Program-made: the position numbers and the translations under genes
Assembly (NCBI GenBank): GCA_037481875.1
Contig: JBBFKY010000001.1
Coordinates: forward strand, 600,510-664,509
Direction of reading: 5' to 3'
Source: Desulfosoma sp.
Lineage (GTDB): Bacteria > Desulfobacterota > Syntrophobacteria > Syntrophobacterales > DSM-9756
DNA: 64,000 bases
Notes under the pieces: model-generated
The model's database searches: none
The model's input: only the letters and a program-made list of their open reading frames with translations
What the model was told of the DNA's origin: nothing
Shown here: positions 17,566 through 26,166 of the stretch, in pieces
How the letters are laid out: every line of letters begins with the position of its first letter
Position numbering within the stretch: the first letter of the stretch is position 1

Positions 17566-18578
17566 GGCTCACAGCCTTCACCGTCTTGCAGGGCGGCTCG
17601 AAGACGATCATGTTCCACGACGGCTGTGCCCACTTCTCCAACCACAATACCTGCCGCGATATTCGCCAACACAGCGGCCTTGCGCATATCCAGGCCTGCC
17701 GCTACGGCCAGAGCCATAGCGGCGATAACGGTATCTCCCGCCCCGGTAACGTCGAAGACCTTTTTGGCAACCGTAGGAATGTGAAACGTGGGGGCTCCAG
17801 CCCCGAAAAGGCTCATGCCTTCGGGACCTCGAGTGATGAGCACATGGCGGCATTGAAGCTTTTCCAAGAGGTGACGGCCGACGGCTTCCAGGGAGGTTTC
17901 ATCCGTCACCGTTTTGCCGGCCATGGCCGAAGCTTCCTGAGTGTTAGGGGTCACTAGAGTGACGTGATGGTAATAGGACGCATGAGGCACTTTGGGGTCC
18001 ACGAAGATAGGAATCTCACCATCTTGCACCAGAGCCCGAAGAGTCTCCATAAGGTTGTAGGATACAACCCCCTTGGCGTAGTCGGAAACCACCACGACAT
18101 CCACACCGCGGATTTCGGTTTCCAAAGCCTGCTCTAAGGCCCGCAGGCTTTGAACGTCATAAGGGCCGGTTTCCTCTCGATCCACGCGCACGACCTGTTG
18201 ATGATGGGCGATCACTCGGGTCTTGACGGTTGTGGGACGATGATGGACCGTGACCAAACCTTGGCAGGAAACCTGAACTTGTTCCAGAAGGTTTCTTATC
18301 TCCAAACCAAAGGAGTCATTTCCGATGACACCCACAACCCGAGCCTTTCCGCCCATGGCCACGATGTTATGAACAACGTTGGCGGCGCCACCCAACCTGT
18401 GGGTTTCTCGGCGTACTTCCACTACGGGGACTGGAGCTTCCGGAGAGATTCGGCGCACATCGCCCCAGAGGAAAACATCCAGCATGAGATCCCCGACGAC
18501 GAGCACCGTGGCTTGGGCAAAACGATCCAGCCCTTGGAGAAGGTGGTGCTGGTTTTGGGTGAGGATGGCGGCGGCCAT
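17562..18578 (-). CDS. rfaE1: D-glycero-beta-D-manno-heptose-7-phosphate kinase (PfkB family)
   Basis: A 338-residue PfkB-type kinase that phosphorylates heptose 7-phosphate at C1 for ADP-heptose and LPS inner-core synthesis. The motif VLVVGDLMLDVFLWGDVRRISPEAPVPVVEV matches the kinase half of HldE. The C-terminal PfkB signature DVTGAGDTVIAAMAL has the catalytic Asp. The adenylyltransferase half is absent, so a separate rfaE2 is expected elsewhere. The ATG at 18578 follows GAGGTCC; a GTG at 18602 overlapping the previous stop (GTGA) is also possible. It implies a Gram-negative outer membrane. Confidence 0.92.
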   Translation of the reverse strand: MAAAILTQNQHHLLQGLDRFAQATVLVVGDLMLDVFLWGDVRRISPEAPVPVVEVRRETHRLGGAANVVHNIVAMGGKARVVGVIGNDSFGLEIRNLLEQVQVSCQGLVTVHHRPTTVKTRVIAHHQQVVRVDREETGPYDVQSLRALEQALETEIRGVDVVVVSDYAKGVVSYNLMETLRALVQDGEIPIFVDPKVPHASYYHHVTLVTPNTQEASAMAGKTVTDETSLEAVGRHLLEKLQCRHVLITRGPEGMSLFGAGAPTFHIPTVAKKVFDVTGAGDTVIAAMALAVAAGLDMRKAAVLANIAAGIVVGEVGTAVVEHDRLRAALQDGEGCEP

Positions 18579-18598
18579 GGATTCTGAAAGGACCTCGA

Positions 18599-18769
18599 TC
18601 ACGGCGCTGGTTTGGCTTCTTCCGGAAGCATGATGGGAATGCCGTCTCGAATTTCGTAAAGGAGCCGGCAGCGCTCGCAGACTAGGCCGTCTTGAGAATC
18701 CGTTAGGCGAAGGTCACCCTTACATTGAGGGCAGACGAGAATTTCGAGGAGTTCTTGGCTGATGCTCAT
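18599..18769 (-). CDS. Trm112-like zinc-ribbon protein
   Basis: A 56-residue protein starting MSISQELLEILVCPQCKGDL, with two CxxC pairs (CPQC and CERC) and the family ending YEIRDGIPIMLPEEA. Trm112/YcaR proteins are small zinc ribbons, some of which activate methyltransferases. The ATG at 18769 follows AAGGGGGTAAGGGG; the frame extends six codons further but without support. It lies between divIVA-like and rfaE1 genes, a place where YcaR homologues are often found in LPS clusters. Confidence 0.85.
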   Translation of the reverse strand: MSISQELLEILVCPQCKGDLRLTDSQDGLVCERCRLLYEIRDGIPIMLPEEAKPAP

Positions 18770-18783
18770 ACCCCTTACCCCCT

Positions 18784-19281
18784 TCATCGACTCAAAAGCG
18801 TCACCTTGCTCTCGATCCCGTCCTCTTCACGCACTGTCTCTTGATGGGCCTCCAGTAGCTGCCTGTAGGTTTCAATGGTCGATCGAAGTTTGGCTTCCAA
18901 CTGAATACGCTGACGTTTGAGCTCGTTGATGTCTTGATGGAGTTGGGCCAGACGTTGATGGGCTGCTTGAAGGATTTTTTCCGCACGCAGTTCCGCATCC
19001 GCGATAAGGAGTTTGGCTTCCTTTTCCGCGTTAGCTTTCATGATTTCGGAAGCTTTTTGCACGTTTGCAAGAACGTTACGAATGGTTTTTTCCCGATCTC
19101 GATGTTCTGAGACTTCCTTGGTCAGTTCTTGAAGTTGTCGTTGCAGCGCGGCGTTGTCGGCTTTCAGTTTGTCCAGCTCGGACAGGGTCTGGTCGACAAA
19201 AAGGTCCACTTCCTTTGGACTGTAACCTCTCCAAGCCAGACGAAATCTTCTGTTGTTTTTTTCAAGCAATGTCCATTCCAT
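18784..19281 (-). CDS. DivIVA domain-containing coiled-coil protein
   Basis: A 165-residue protein. The N-terminal RRFRLAWRGYSPKEVDLFVDQTLSEL is the DivIVA membrane-curvature domain with the conserved RGY and VD(E/Q)FLD-like segment. The rest, from about residue 45, is a long coiled coil rich in Lys, Glu, Gln and Leu. Family members mark poles and septa or organise envelope growth. The ATG at 19281 was chosen over a TTG two codons upstream. It sits 61 bases after the YggT gene, as in many genomes where yggT and divIVA are adjacent. Confidence 0.85.
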   Translation of the reverse strand: MEWTLLEKNNRRFRLAWRGYSPKEVDLFVDQTLSELDKLKADNAALQRQLQELTKEVSEHRDREKTIRNVLANVQKASEIMKANAEKEAKLLIADAELRAEKILQAAHQRLAQLHQDINELKRQRIQLEAKLRSTIETYRQLLEAHQETVREEDGIESKVTLLSR

Positions 19282-19342
19282 GACCAATCACTGTCTTTTC
19301 ACCGATGGAAGCGACTTGATGCCTTTGCCTTTTAGAAACCTC

Positions 19343-19645
19343 TTAGGCTCTTAGAACCAAAGCCAATTCCCTGAGTGAAGAAACAAGGAATCTCTGAAGG
19401 AATAGAACGGCCAAAATGACGATCATTGGAGAAAAGTCGATCCCTCCGAAGAAAGCGGGAATACGTTTTCGAACGGCGTAAAGAACCGGTTCCGTCACAC
19501 TATGGAGAAAGCGGACAATCGGGTTGTAGGGATCTGGGTTCACCCAAGAAAGAATCGCCCGGGCGACAATGATCCACATGTAAATGGTCAAGACGATATT
19601 GAGAACCTCGGCGACGGCCATAAGAAGATTGCTCAGGACAAACAT
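19343..19645 (-). CDS. YggT family integral membrane protein
   Basis: A 100-residue membrane protein with two hydrophobic segments (about residues 1-29 and 70-92) separated by the conserved ILSWVNPDPYNPIVRFLHSVTEPVLYAVRKRIP. The family is linked by position to cell division and osmotic homeostasis, without a proven activity. The ATG at 19645 has GGAG six bases upstream; the ATG at 19651 directly abuts that site. Upstream lies a 450-base repeat-bearing gap. Confidence 0.88.
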   Translation of the reverse strand: MFVLSNLLMAVAEVLNIVLTIYMWIIVARAILSWVNPDPYNPIVRFLHSVTEPVLYAVRKRIPAFFGGIDFSPMIVILAVLFLQRFLVSSLRELALVLRA

Positions 19646-19848
19646 GGGCATCTCCGCTTAAGTTAGAAGTAAGAAATGGAGCTTTGTGGCTTTTTAAGCG
19701 TTTCTGACGCGCGAAAACTAGCCGTTTTCCGCTCCAGTGTCAACGAAGAAACCCCAAGCAAGGTTCCAGCACACAAAAGACACCCTTGAGCCTCTCCTGA
19801 GCACACCCCACTATCGAGTGCTCCGCAGGGTTGTTGCTCCTTGGTCCT

Positions 19849-20000
19849 GTAAGGGTGGCCCCATGTGTTCGCTCACGGTACCGACCCCGGCCATAGGACC
19901 GGCCTCATCGGCCATGGGCCATTCCCAACCCCCCGTAGGGGCGGACCCATGGGACTGCCCCAAAACCCGCGCCGGGGGAATATTTTCGGGGCGCACAAGC
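19849..20000 (-). repeat. Dispersed repeat, copy 2 (inverted relative to 530-676)
   Basis: Read on the minus strand, this stretch follows the copy at 530-676 block by block, including GTCCGCCCCTACGG, TGGCCCATGGCC and GGTCGG. It occupies the middle of the gene-free gap 19646-20178. That gap otherwise shows only smaller palindromes such as GGGGCGGACCCATGGG and a GGGGCGCACAAGCCGATT block. It appears to be a second full copy of one non-coding element. Confidence 0.65.
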
Positions 20001-20178
20001 CGATTTGCCCTTACAGGATTCAGGGCGATTCAGTGGCATCAAGGGCCATGCTCTCAGGCCGGCTTCTGATGCCGACGTGGAACTCCCGCGCTCCCAAGGG
20101 AAATAGGCCTTCTCATCCATGCTTCCAAGGGCACGGCGTGAATTTAGTGTCCCTTGCGCCGCACACCTCCAACGGGCT

Positions 20179-21093
20179 CTACCCGTCGGCCGGCCTCCCG
20201 GCCTTCTGGGGTCGTTCAGAGGCCGCAAATCCGCAGGTGACAATACCAGCCGCCAGCAGGCACAGTCCTACGGCTGTAGGCAGAGACACTGTTTCATGAA
20301 AAAGAAGATAGGCAAGCAGGGTGGCTCCTAAAGGTTCCCCTAAGGTCAGAACGGCTACCGCCGTGGCGTTCAGGTGTTTGAGGGCCCAGTTGAAGCTGGT
20401 GTGGCCGATCATCTGAGGAATGGCGGCAAGGAGAATGAGCACGGCATAAGTTTTAGGGGGAAAACCGAAAACAGGGGTTCGGCTCATGAGGCAAAAGAGT
20501 CCGAGAACCACACTGGCAAGGCCATAAGTCCAAAAGATGTAAGTGGAAAGGGGTAGGGTGGTTCGAGCATATCGGCCGGCAAGAAAATACCCGGATGCCA
20601 TCAAACCTCCGGCTAAAGCCAAGAGGTCCCCGATAAGAGAATTGGTTCCCAGGTGAAAATCCATGCCGGCCACGACAGCGGTTCCTACAAGACAGGCTCC
20701 AATGGCCACGGCCATGAGCGGCCGAAGACGTTCCCTCAAGAGAAAGGAAGACAAGACAGCCGTAAAGACCGGGCTGGTACTTACCAAGGTGACGGAACTG
20801 GCCACAGAGGTCCTTTTCAGGGACTCGATCCAAAAGGCAAAATGCAGTGCCAGAAAAAAGCCGGAAAGCAGGACGGCTTTCCATCGCGGCGGCATGACGA
20901 GGCCCGTTCGAAAGAAGGCATGAAGGGCCCAGGGCGCTACGCATGCTGCGGCGAGTGTGACTCGATAACTGGCGATGGCCAGGGAAGGTGCTTCGGCCAG
21001 CCGAATCAGTATAGAGGCACTGGAGATGGCCAAAATACCGGCGGAAACGACGCCCCACAGCATCCACAATGCAGGCTTTTTTTCATCATCCAT
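20179..21093 (-). CDS. DMT-superfamily (EamA) permease
   Basis: A 304-residue inner-membrane transporter with about ten hydrophobic segments arranged as two EamA halves (about residues 10-140 and 150-290). Typical spots are RTSVASSVTLVSTSPVFTAVLS in the first half and ALKHLNATAVAVLTLGEPLGATLLAYLLFHE in the second. Drug/metabolite exporters of this kind carry amino acids or other metabolites; the substrate is unknown. The ATG at 21093 was chosen because the upstream alternative is a TTG without a ribosome site. It is the last ordinary gene before the tRNA that borders the CRISPR island. Confidence 0.85.
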   Translation of the reverse strand: MDDEKKPALWMLWGVVSAGILAISSASILIRLAEAPSLAIASYRVTLAAACVAPWALHAFFRTGLVMPPRWKAVLLSGFFLALHFAFWIESLKRTSVASSVTLVSTSPVFTAVLSSFLLRERLRPLMAVAIGACLVGTAVVAGMDFHLGTNSLIGDLLALAGGLMASGYFLAGRYARTTLPLSTYIFWTYGLASVVLGLFCLMSRTPVFGFPPKTYAVLILLAAIPQMIGHTSFNWALKHLNATAVAVLTLGEPLGATLLAYLLFHETVSLPTAVGLCLLAAGIVTCGFAASERPQKAGRPADG

Positions 21094-21208
21094 AAGACAC
21101 CCCAAAAGACTCTGTGAAGAGTCGCTACCCTAAGCGAAAATCACCGCCTTTACAACGCCGCGTTGACGCCGCCCTAAAGATTGTGCTAATAAGCCGACGT
21201 TAAACTAG

Positions 21209-21283
21209 GCTGGCGTAGCTCAACGGTAGAGCAGCTGATTTGTAATCAGCAGGTTGCGGGTTCGAATCCCATCGCCAGCTCCA
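21209..21283 (+). tRNA. tRNA-Thr (anticodon TGT)
   Basis: A full cloverleaf can be drawn: acceptor GCTGGCG pairs with CGCCAGC, D arm GCTC/GAGC, anticodon stem GCTGA/TCAGC with loop TTTGTAA, and T arm GCGGG-TTCGAAT-CCCAT. The CCA end is encoded. The anticodon TGT reads threonine ACA and related codons. It marks the left edge of the CRISPR-bearing region. Confidence 0.95.
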
Positions 21284-21290
21284 GAAATCA

Positions 21291-21326
21291 AGGGGCTAGG
21301 TCTTAGGGCCTAGCCCCTGCTGTTTT
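21291..21326 (+). terminator. Rho-independent terminator after tRNA-Thr
   Basis: A ten-base-pair stem, AGGGGCTAGG with CCTAGCCCCT, closes a short loop and is followed by GCTGTTTTG. It begins eight bases after the CCA end of the tRNA. Confidence 0.8.
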
Positions 21327-21481
21327 GTGTGTCAAGTGTTAGGAAGGTGTCCAAAAGTGGCGGGCAGGTGCGGTTTTTTCTTGAAAAGTATGGCCCTTAA
21401 GCTGTGAGAAATGTGGCGTGGCTTCCGCGGATCAAGATAGGTCATCCATCAGATCCGAGAGGCGAAAGGGCGCGTGGATTG

Positions 21482-21859
21482 TTAGGGCCAAAGTTTCAGC
21501 GCACCCATGAAGGCTATCATCAGAGAAAAGCCCAGCCCCATCGTCCATTGAACCAGCACAAACCGCTTGTCCACGGCCTCGAACCTGGCTGTCATTTCAC
21601 GCTGCAGCGCCTCGAAACGTTTCTCCGAAGCATTGAAGTGAGCGATCTGAATTTCCTTGAGGGCTTTGAGCTCTTCCTCAACGCGAATTACCCTTTCCAT
21701 CAAAGAGAATTCCCGAGCTCGCTGTTCGTTTTCCTTAACAAAAACGGCGATCTTTTCAGCCAGGATCTCCTCCGCCTTTTCTCGAAGGATCTGCTCCGCG
21801 ATCTGTGTGATCCATTGTTTGATTTCGCTCTCACTGGCCAAATGAGCGGATTCGGACAT
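21482..21859 (-). CDS. Small coiled-coil protein with C-terminal membrane anchor
   Basis: A 125-residue protein. Residues 10-95 are strongly helical and charged (EQILREKAEEILAEK, then an EALQREMTARFEAVDKRF repeat) and look like a coiled coil. Residues 100-122 (VLVQWTMGLGFSLMIAFMGALKL) form one membrane helix. This resembles the DUF1640/Bdr-like stalk-and-anchor proteins. The ATG at 21859 has AAGGAG upstream; the frame extends 26 codons further without support. It is divergent from csx2. No defence role is shown. Confidence 0.7.
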   Translation of the reverse strand: MSESAHLASESEIKQWITQIAEQILREKAEEILAEKIAVFVKENEQRAREFSLMERVIRVEEELKALKEIQIAHFNASEKRFEALQREMTARFEAVDKRFVLVQWTMGLGFSLMIAFMGALKLWP

Positions 21860-22147
21860 GAGGAAGGCTCCTTCTTTCAGCGCGTTTTTCGGAAACCTTA
21901 GCATCCGCCTGCTACGTTGACAAGACACTCCTGACAACAGGAACTCTCAAGCGAATGGTCCGCCGTGCTGTCAGCATCTCCTGCGAAAAAGATCAATGGA
22001 CGGTCTGATTTTTTGTAAAGTCCAACCCGAATGCCGTATTGATCGTTAGAACGGGTTGGGTGGGTAGGGTTTTGAAGTTCAAGCTTCTTCCGCATAAAAG
22101 GGCGGAAGTGGAAACCAGAACAGGTGTCGGGCATTGAGGAGGCTCCA

Positions 22148-23497
22148 ATGGCGAGAGTTTTTATCAGCCCTTTGGGTACCAACAAGTATCTACCGTGTTA
22201 CTACGAAATTGACGGTCGAAGGTCGGCACGGCCGGTTAATTTTATTCAAGAAGCTCTTTTGGCCCACTGGTGTGTTTCATGGACCGCTGAGGATCGAATA
22301 CTCATCTTGTGTACAAGAGAAGCCGAGGAAAGAAATTGGCTGAATGGTGGCAACTTTGAAAAGGGTTTGCGGACGCGCATCGAAGAGCTGAATCTTCCCG
22401 CTCAACGCCAGATGCTGCCTATTCCCGACGGCAAAAACGAAACGGAAATCATGGATATTTTCATGATCCTTATGGAAGCTCTTAAGCCTCAGGACCAGGT
22501 TTACCTGGACGTCACCCATTCCTTTCGATCTCTTCCTCTACTCCAAACAGTAATCCTCAACTATGCCAAAGTGCTCAAGGACATCCGCGTGGAACGCATT
22601 GTGTACGGTGCCTTTGAAACCATGGGAACACTGAAGGAAGTCGAGCAGAGACCCGTAGAACAGCGAATCGCCCCCGTGTTTGACCTCACCCCCTACGACG
22701 CTCTCCTGGACTGGGCGAGAGCGGTTGATATTTTTCAGAAAGCCGGTCGTCCTCAGGAAATCAAGCGCCTTATAGGACGCAATCTTGGTGCTGTGTTCAA
22801 TAAGCGACAAGAGCAGGATCAAAAGAAACTGGCGTGCTCTATGTCCACCCTAGGCAATCAGCTAGAAAACCTGTGCCTTAATCTGTCCGCCGCTCGAGGT
22901 CCTCATGTGCTCAAAGCTCAATCTTTCGACGAACAACTGGACGCGGTCGAAAACCAGAGGCTGATTCCCCCGCTGACGCCCCTTTTGGAGATCCTTCGCC
23001 GCAAAGTGCAAAGATTCAAGGTTCAGAACGAAACGACCAAAGGCTTTGAAGCGGCGGCCTGGTGCTTGGAACATGAGCTGATTCCCCAGGCGTACGTTCT
23101 GCTTCGAGAAACCATTCTGAGCGCTCTTTGTCGGTGGGCAGGTCAGGACCCTATGAACGAGAAAATGCGGGAAAATTTCTGGAGCGCCCTTTTACATGTC
23201 GTGGCCACAGGCAAACCCGAAAAGGATTGGGAAGGTCTGCTTGCCCAAAAGCGGGACGAAGCCCTGCATGTTCTTAGGACTGGAGGTGAAGCGCTGAAGA
23301 CGCTTGCCAAAAAGTTTGAAGCTTTAAGGGATCGCAGAAATGATCTGATGCATGCAGGCTGGAAAACCGATGCAAAATCTGCTCCGAGCCTTCTTCAATT
23401 CCTTCAGAACGGAGGACTGGAATCCCTTCGTACCGCTTGGGAAGCCTTTGAGGCAGCGGTTCCTCCACTTTCTCGTGGTCATGGAAAAGGGCAATGA
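22148..23497 (+). CDS. csx2: Csx2/Csx1-type CARF-HEPN ribonuclease
   Basis: A 449-residue type III CRISPR accessory effector of the TM1812/Csx2 family. The CARF part (about residues 1-190) begins ARVFISPLGTNKY and holds the family signature YLDVTHSFRSLP at 119-130, which lies at the nucleotide pocket. The C-terminal HEPN part has the catalytic RxxxxH motif as RRNDLMH near residue 400. The known mechanism is activation by cyclic oligoadenylate from Cas10 and non-specific RNA cleavage. The ATG at 22148 follows GAGGAGG by six bases. The stop overlaps the next gene (ATGA). No cas gene lies between it and the left tRNA, so this pair forms its own transcript. Confidence 0.9.
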   Translation: MARVFISPLGTNKYLPCYYEIDGRRSARPVNFIQEALLAHWCVSWTAEDRILILCTREAEERNWLNGGNFEKGLRTRIEELNLPAQRQMLPIPDGKNETEIMDIFMILMEALKPQDQVYLDVTHSFRSLPLLQTVILNYAKVLKDIRVERIVYGAFETMGTLKEVEQRPVEQRIAPVFDLTPYDALLDWARAVDIFQKAGRPQEIKRLIGRNLGAVFNKRQEQDQKKLACSMSTLGNQLENLCLNLSAARGPHVLKAQSFDEQLDAVENQRLIPPLTPLLEILRRKVQRFKVQNETTKGFEAAAWCLEHELIPQAYVLLRETILSALCRWAGQDPMNEKMRENFWSALLHVVATGKPEKDWEGLLAQKRDEALHVLRTGGEALKTLAKKFEALRDRRNDLMHAGWKTDAKSAPSLLQFLQNGGLESLRTAWEAFEAAVPPLSRGHGKGQ

Positions 23498-23889
23498 TGC
23501 GACAAGCGTTTGTTCTGCTCTCACACCGGCTCACTCCAGATCAGGAAAACGACTTGACACAAACGTGGCAAGCCTCTCAGGTGCGTGTCATGCCCGAAGA
23601 ATTACAAAAGCTGTGGCAAGAAGTGCCCCCTGAAGCGGCTTCGGTTCGAGAATGGATTCAGCCTGTTTTGGAATGGTTGGCACAGGAAGCGGTTTCCGGC
23701 GATCTCGTCATCGTGCAAGGGGACTATGGAGCCACCTGTCTCACCGCATCATGGGCTTTGTCCAGAGGGCTCGTGCCGGTGTATGCCACCACAAACCGAG
23801 TCCTTGAGGAAACGATTCAACCAGACGGTAGTGTGCTTCAAAAGCGCATTTTTCGACACATTCGGTTTCGACGTTATGAGTTCGTGTAA
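23494..23889 (+). CDS. csx20: CRISPR-associated protein Csx20
   Basis: A 131-residue protein that matches the small Csx20 family: N-terminal AFVLLSHRLTPDQ, central LVIVQGDYGATCLTASWALSRGLVPVYATTNR, and C-terminal HIRFRRYEF. Csx20 is found with type III systems and has been suggested, from CARF-superfamily comparisons, to be a ring nuclease-like regulator that removes cyclic oligoadenylate. That role is inferred here. It overlaps csx2 by four bases, so effector and possible off-switch are made together. The 144 bases up to the convergent protease gene hold a weak GC-rich hairpin and no gene. Confidence 0.8.
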   Translation: MMRQAFVLLSHRLTPDQENDLTQTWQASQVRVMPEELQKLWQEVPPEAASVREWIQPVLEWLAQEAVSGDLVIVQGDYGATCLTASWALSRGLVPVYATTNRVLEETIQPDGSVLQKRIFRHIRFRRYEFV

Positions 23890-24033
23890 AAGACGGGCTG
23901 CCTTCCCGAAAAACTCCTGGTGTATAAGCTTATCAATGAACTCATAATAACGAGATCCTTAATACCATGGCGGGGGGCGGGACGCTGCCTCGCCCCTTCA
24001 ACGCAGCAAAGCTGACATCATCCATGTTTAAGC

Positions 24034-26166
24034 TTATCGATAGGTGAACGGAAACCATCTGGCGGGTTGATCGGCGACGGCTTCCACCACCTCCTGCCAA
24101 GAGGTTTTGGAAAGAAGCTCGGCAAAATGGGGCGTGTGAAGACGACCTTTGGCCACTTCTTCAAGGACCTTAAAAACCCCTTCCTCCAGCCACGACGTTA
24201 AAGCAAGTCCCTCTCGATACAGCCAGGCCGCGTGCAAGAGAGCCATAGGTTGTGCCGTGGAACCCAATTTTGTGCAAAATCGAAGCCCCTGTTCCCAGGC
24301 GATTTTCTTTTCTTGACGTGCATGAAGCCATCGTCCCACATTCCAAAGCCACAGTTGCCAAGGGTGTTCTGCCGGGGAACGGTAGAGCTGTTCGCGGCAC
24401 CACTTTTCGTAAACAGGCAGTCGAAAATCCGTCTCGGCGAGAAAGCGTGCCAAAGCTGCATGTTGGTAACGCTGAAGCCTTGCGGGGTTCACTTTATCGA
24501 GAGGAGATTCAATGTAGTTTTCGAGGGCCTCTTGAGCTTTGCCAACCTGATTGGCGTCTAGATAGGCATAGACGAGGTAGTGGTATTGTCGAAGACAATC
24601 CTTTTTGAATTCCTGGAGCCGCCATTCACCAAAGGCATTCCACGCCTTGGATACCGACTGAATAGAGTCCCGAAGGTAAAGGGGACCGCAAAAGCCGAAG
24701 TTTTGCGCGATGGTTCCATAAATTTTCCCCAAACTGGGCATTGCGGGTTTGAGGCCTTTGACGGCATGGCTTTCCCGAATGGATTCCAGATGGTCTTGAA
24801 TGTCCGTAAGCCATTCAGGAAGCTTCGCGTCAAAATGATAACGGCCATGGTATAAGGTAACAAAAAGCCGATTCCAAAAATCAGCCAAACGATGAATCCC
24901 TTCGAGATAAAGGGGAAGTTGTTGGGAAAAAGTGTCGCGGCAAAACTTAGCCCAACACAGCGCTTCTTCGGTATTCCCGCGTTGCCCTGCCACGGCCCAG
25001 AGAAGATGAGCCAGCCGAAAGGACGTAAGAAAGGATTGACGGGCCAGATCTTGGACGTCCTCAAAACTTATAGGATTCAGCAAAGTTTCGACCCAGCCGA
25101 GGTCTTCAGAGGCATCGGAGAAAAGCCTTTCCAGGGAATCCGTAAAACTTTCTGCATCTCGAGGGTTTTGTAAAATTTCTTTCACCGCATGAGCGTACAA
25201 TCCGGAAAAACCGCTCCACCCTCGAAGGCGCGGATCCAGGGAACGAAGTCCCAGGGCCAGCTCTTGGGGCGACCCAAGCTTTTCGAAATCTTTGGCAAAC
25301 CCTTTTCCCGTCACATCCCCTTTAAGTTCCCACAGGCATTCTGCAGCCTGGATATTCCTCACTTGCTCAACCCGCAATCCTTGTGCCGACGCCTGCGTTT
25401 CCGCCAATTCCAAAGGGCATATCAAGGTCTGAAAGCCTAAGGCCGCCAAGGCCTTCGCTTTTTCCCTGACAAAACCCACAGGGAGCACACACCCCTGTTC
25501 GTCCACATCCCCACTTGCAGCCACATGAAGGCCTCTTCGACCACCCATAGCGCCCAAGTGAGCTTCCCAGGCTCCCAGATAAGCCGGCAAAGCCCAGGAT
25601 GGTCCCTCAATGCATGGGCTCGGTTCAGACGGAGGAAGCAAAGGAATAAAAACCATGGCTTTCCCCGTTCTGTGCCTAAAGAGCTCATGAGCCCTTACCA
25701 GAGCACCTTGTGCAGCGGCATCCAGTCGGTCCATGATCCAGGAGGGGCTATGAAATTGCGTGCTAGAGGGAAGGGCTCCTAAAAGAGCCCAAAACACGTG
25801 CGCTTTCTTTCCCTGAACCGTCGGGAGAGCCACCAAAGCCCATTGAGCTTGCAGCACGTAGGCCCAGTCCAGGCAAAGGCCCACGTCATGCGGTGTCATG
25901 AGCCGCTGCAAGACCTGTAAAAAACTATGGGCTCCTTTTTCTTCTCGTCGTCCCAAGGCGGCGGCGAAAAAGGCGGTCAGAAGAAAACGAGACCAAGCTG
26001 GATCCAGACCTGTGTGCAAGATTTTTAAAATATATTCGGCTTTTTGCGGCTTTTCAGGCCAACGAAAATGCCATGGATTTGTCCACTGAAACTTTCGTTC
26101 TTCAAGGCAGCCCCATTCATGCCACACACGCATTTCTTCCAACGACCAGGAGGGAGAAACATTCAT
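24034..26166 (-). CDS. Lon-type Ser/Lys protease domain fused to helical (TPR-like) repeats
   Basis: A 710-residue protein, last of the cad1 operon. Residues about 165-285 match the Lon (S16) protease domain: GPSW with candidate nucleophile Ser190, ASGDVDEQGCVLPVGFVREKAKAL with candidate catalytic Lys236, and the following GFQTLICP strand. Ser and Lys are 46 residues apart (43 in E. coli Lon). There is no Walker A/B, so no AAA+ unfoldase. The N-terminal 140 residues are helical. The C-terminal 400 or so residues are helical, with TPR-like parts such as YLDANQVGKAQEALENYI. I see no CARF or SAVED pocket. By context it would cut the adjacent anti-sigma-like protein, as CalpL cuts CalpT; this is inference. 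The start overlaps the upstream stop (ATGA). Confidence 0.7.
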   Translation of the reverse strand: MNVSPSWSLEEMRVWHEWGCLEERKFQWTNPWHFRWPEKPQKAEYILKILHTGLDPAWSRFLLTAFFAAALGRREEKGAHSFLQVLQRLMTPHDVGLCLDWAYVLQAQWALVALPTVQGKKAHVFWALLGALPSSTQFHSPSWIMDRLDAAAQGALVRAHELFRHRTGKAMVFIPLLPPSEPSPCIEGPSWALPAYLGAWEAHLGAMGGRRGLHVAASGDVDEQGCVLPVGFVREKAKALAALGFQTLICPLELAETQASAQGLRVEQVRNIQAAECLWELKGDVTGKGFAKDFEKLGSPQELALGLRSLDPRLRGWSGFSGLYAHAVKEILQNPRDAESFTDSLERLFSDASEDLGWVETLLNPISFEDVQDLARQSFLTSFRLAHLLWAVAGQRGNTEEALCWAKFCRDTFSQQLPLYLEGIHRLADFWNRLFVTLYHGRYHFDAKLPEWLTDIQDHLESIRESHAVKGLKPAMPSLGKIYGTIAQNFGFCGPLYLRDSIQSVSKAWNAFGEWRLQEFKKDCLRQYHYLVYAYLDANQVGKAQEALENYIESPLDKVNPARLQRYQHAALARFLAETDFRLPVYEKWCREQLYRSPAEHPWQLWLWNVGRWLHARQEKKIAWEQGLRFCTKLGSTAQPMALLHAAWLYREGLALTSWLEEGVFKVLEEVAKGRLHTPHFAELLSKTSWQEVVEAVADQPARWFPFTYR

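Noticed and set aside
23930-24005. Terminator between csx20 and the protease gene
   Set aside because: A GC-rich inverted repeat is present near 23970-23995 but without a T run, and pairing is imperfect.
24034-26166. CARF or SAVED domain in the Lon-type protein
   Set aside because: No DxTxGxR-like or other recognisable pocket motif was found by eye; a structural search could still reveal one.
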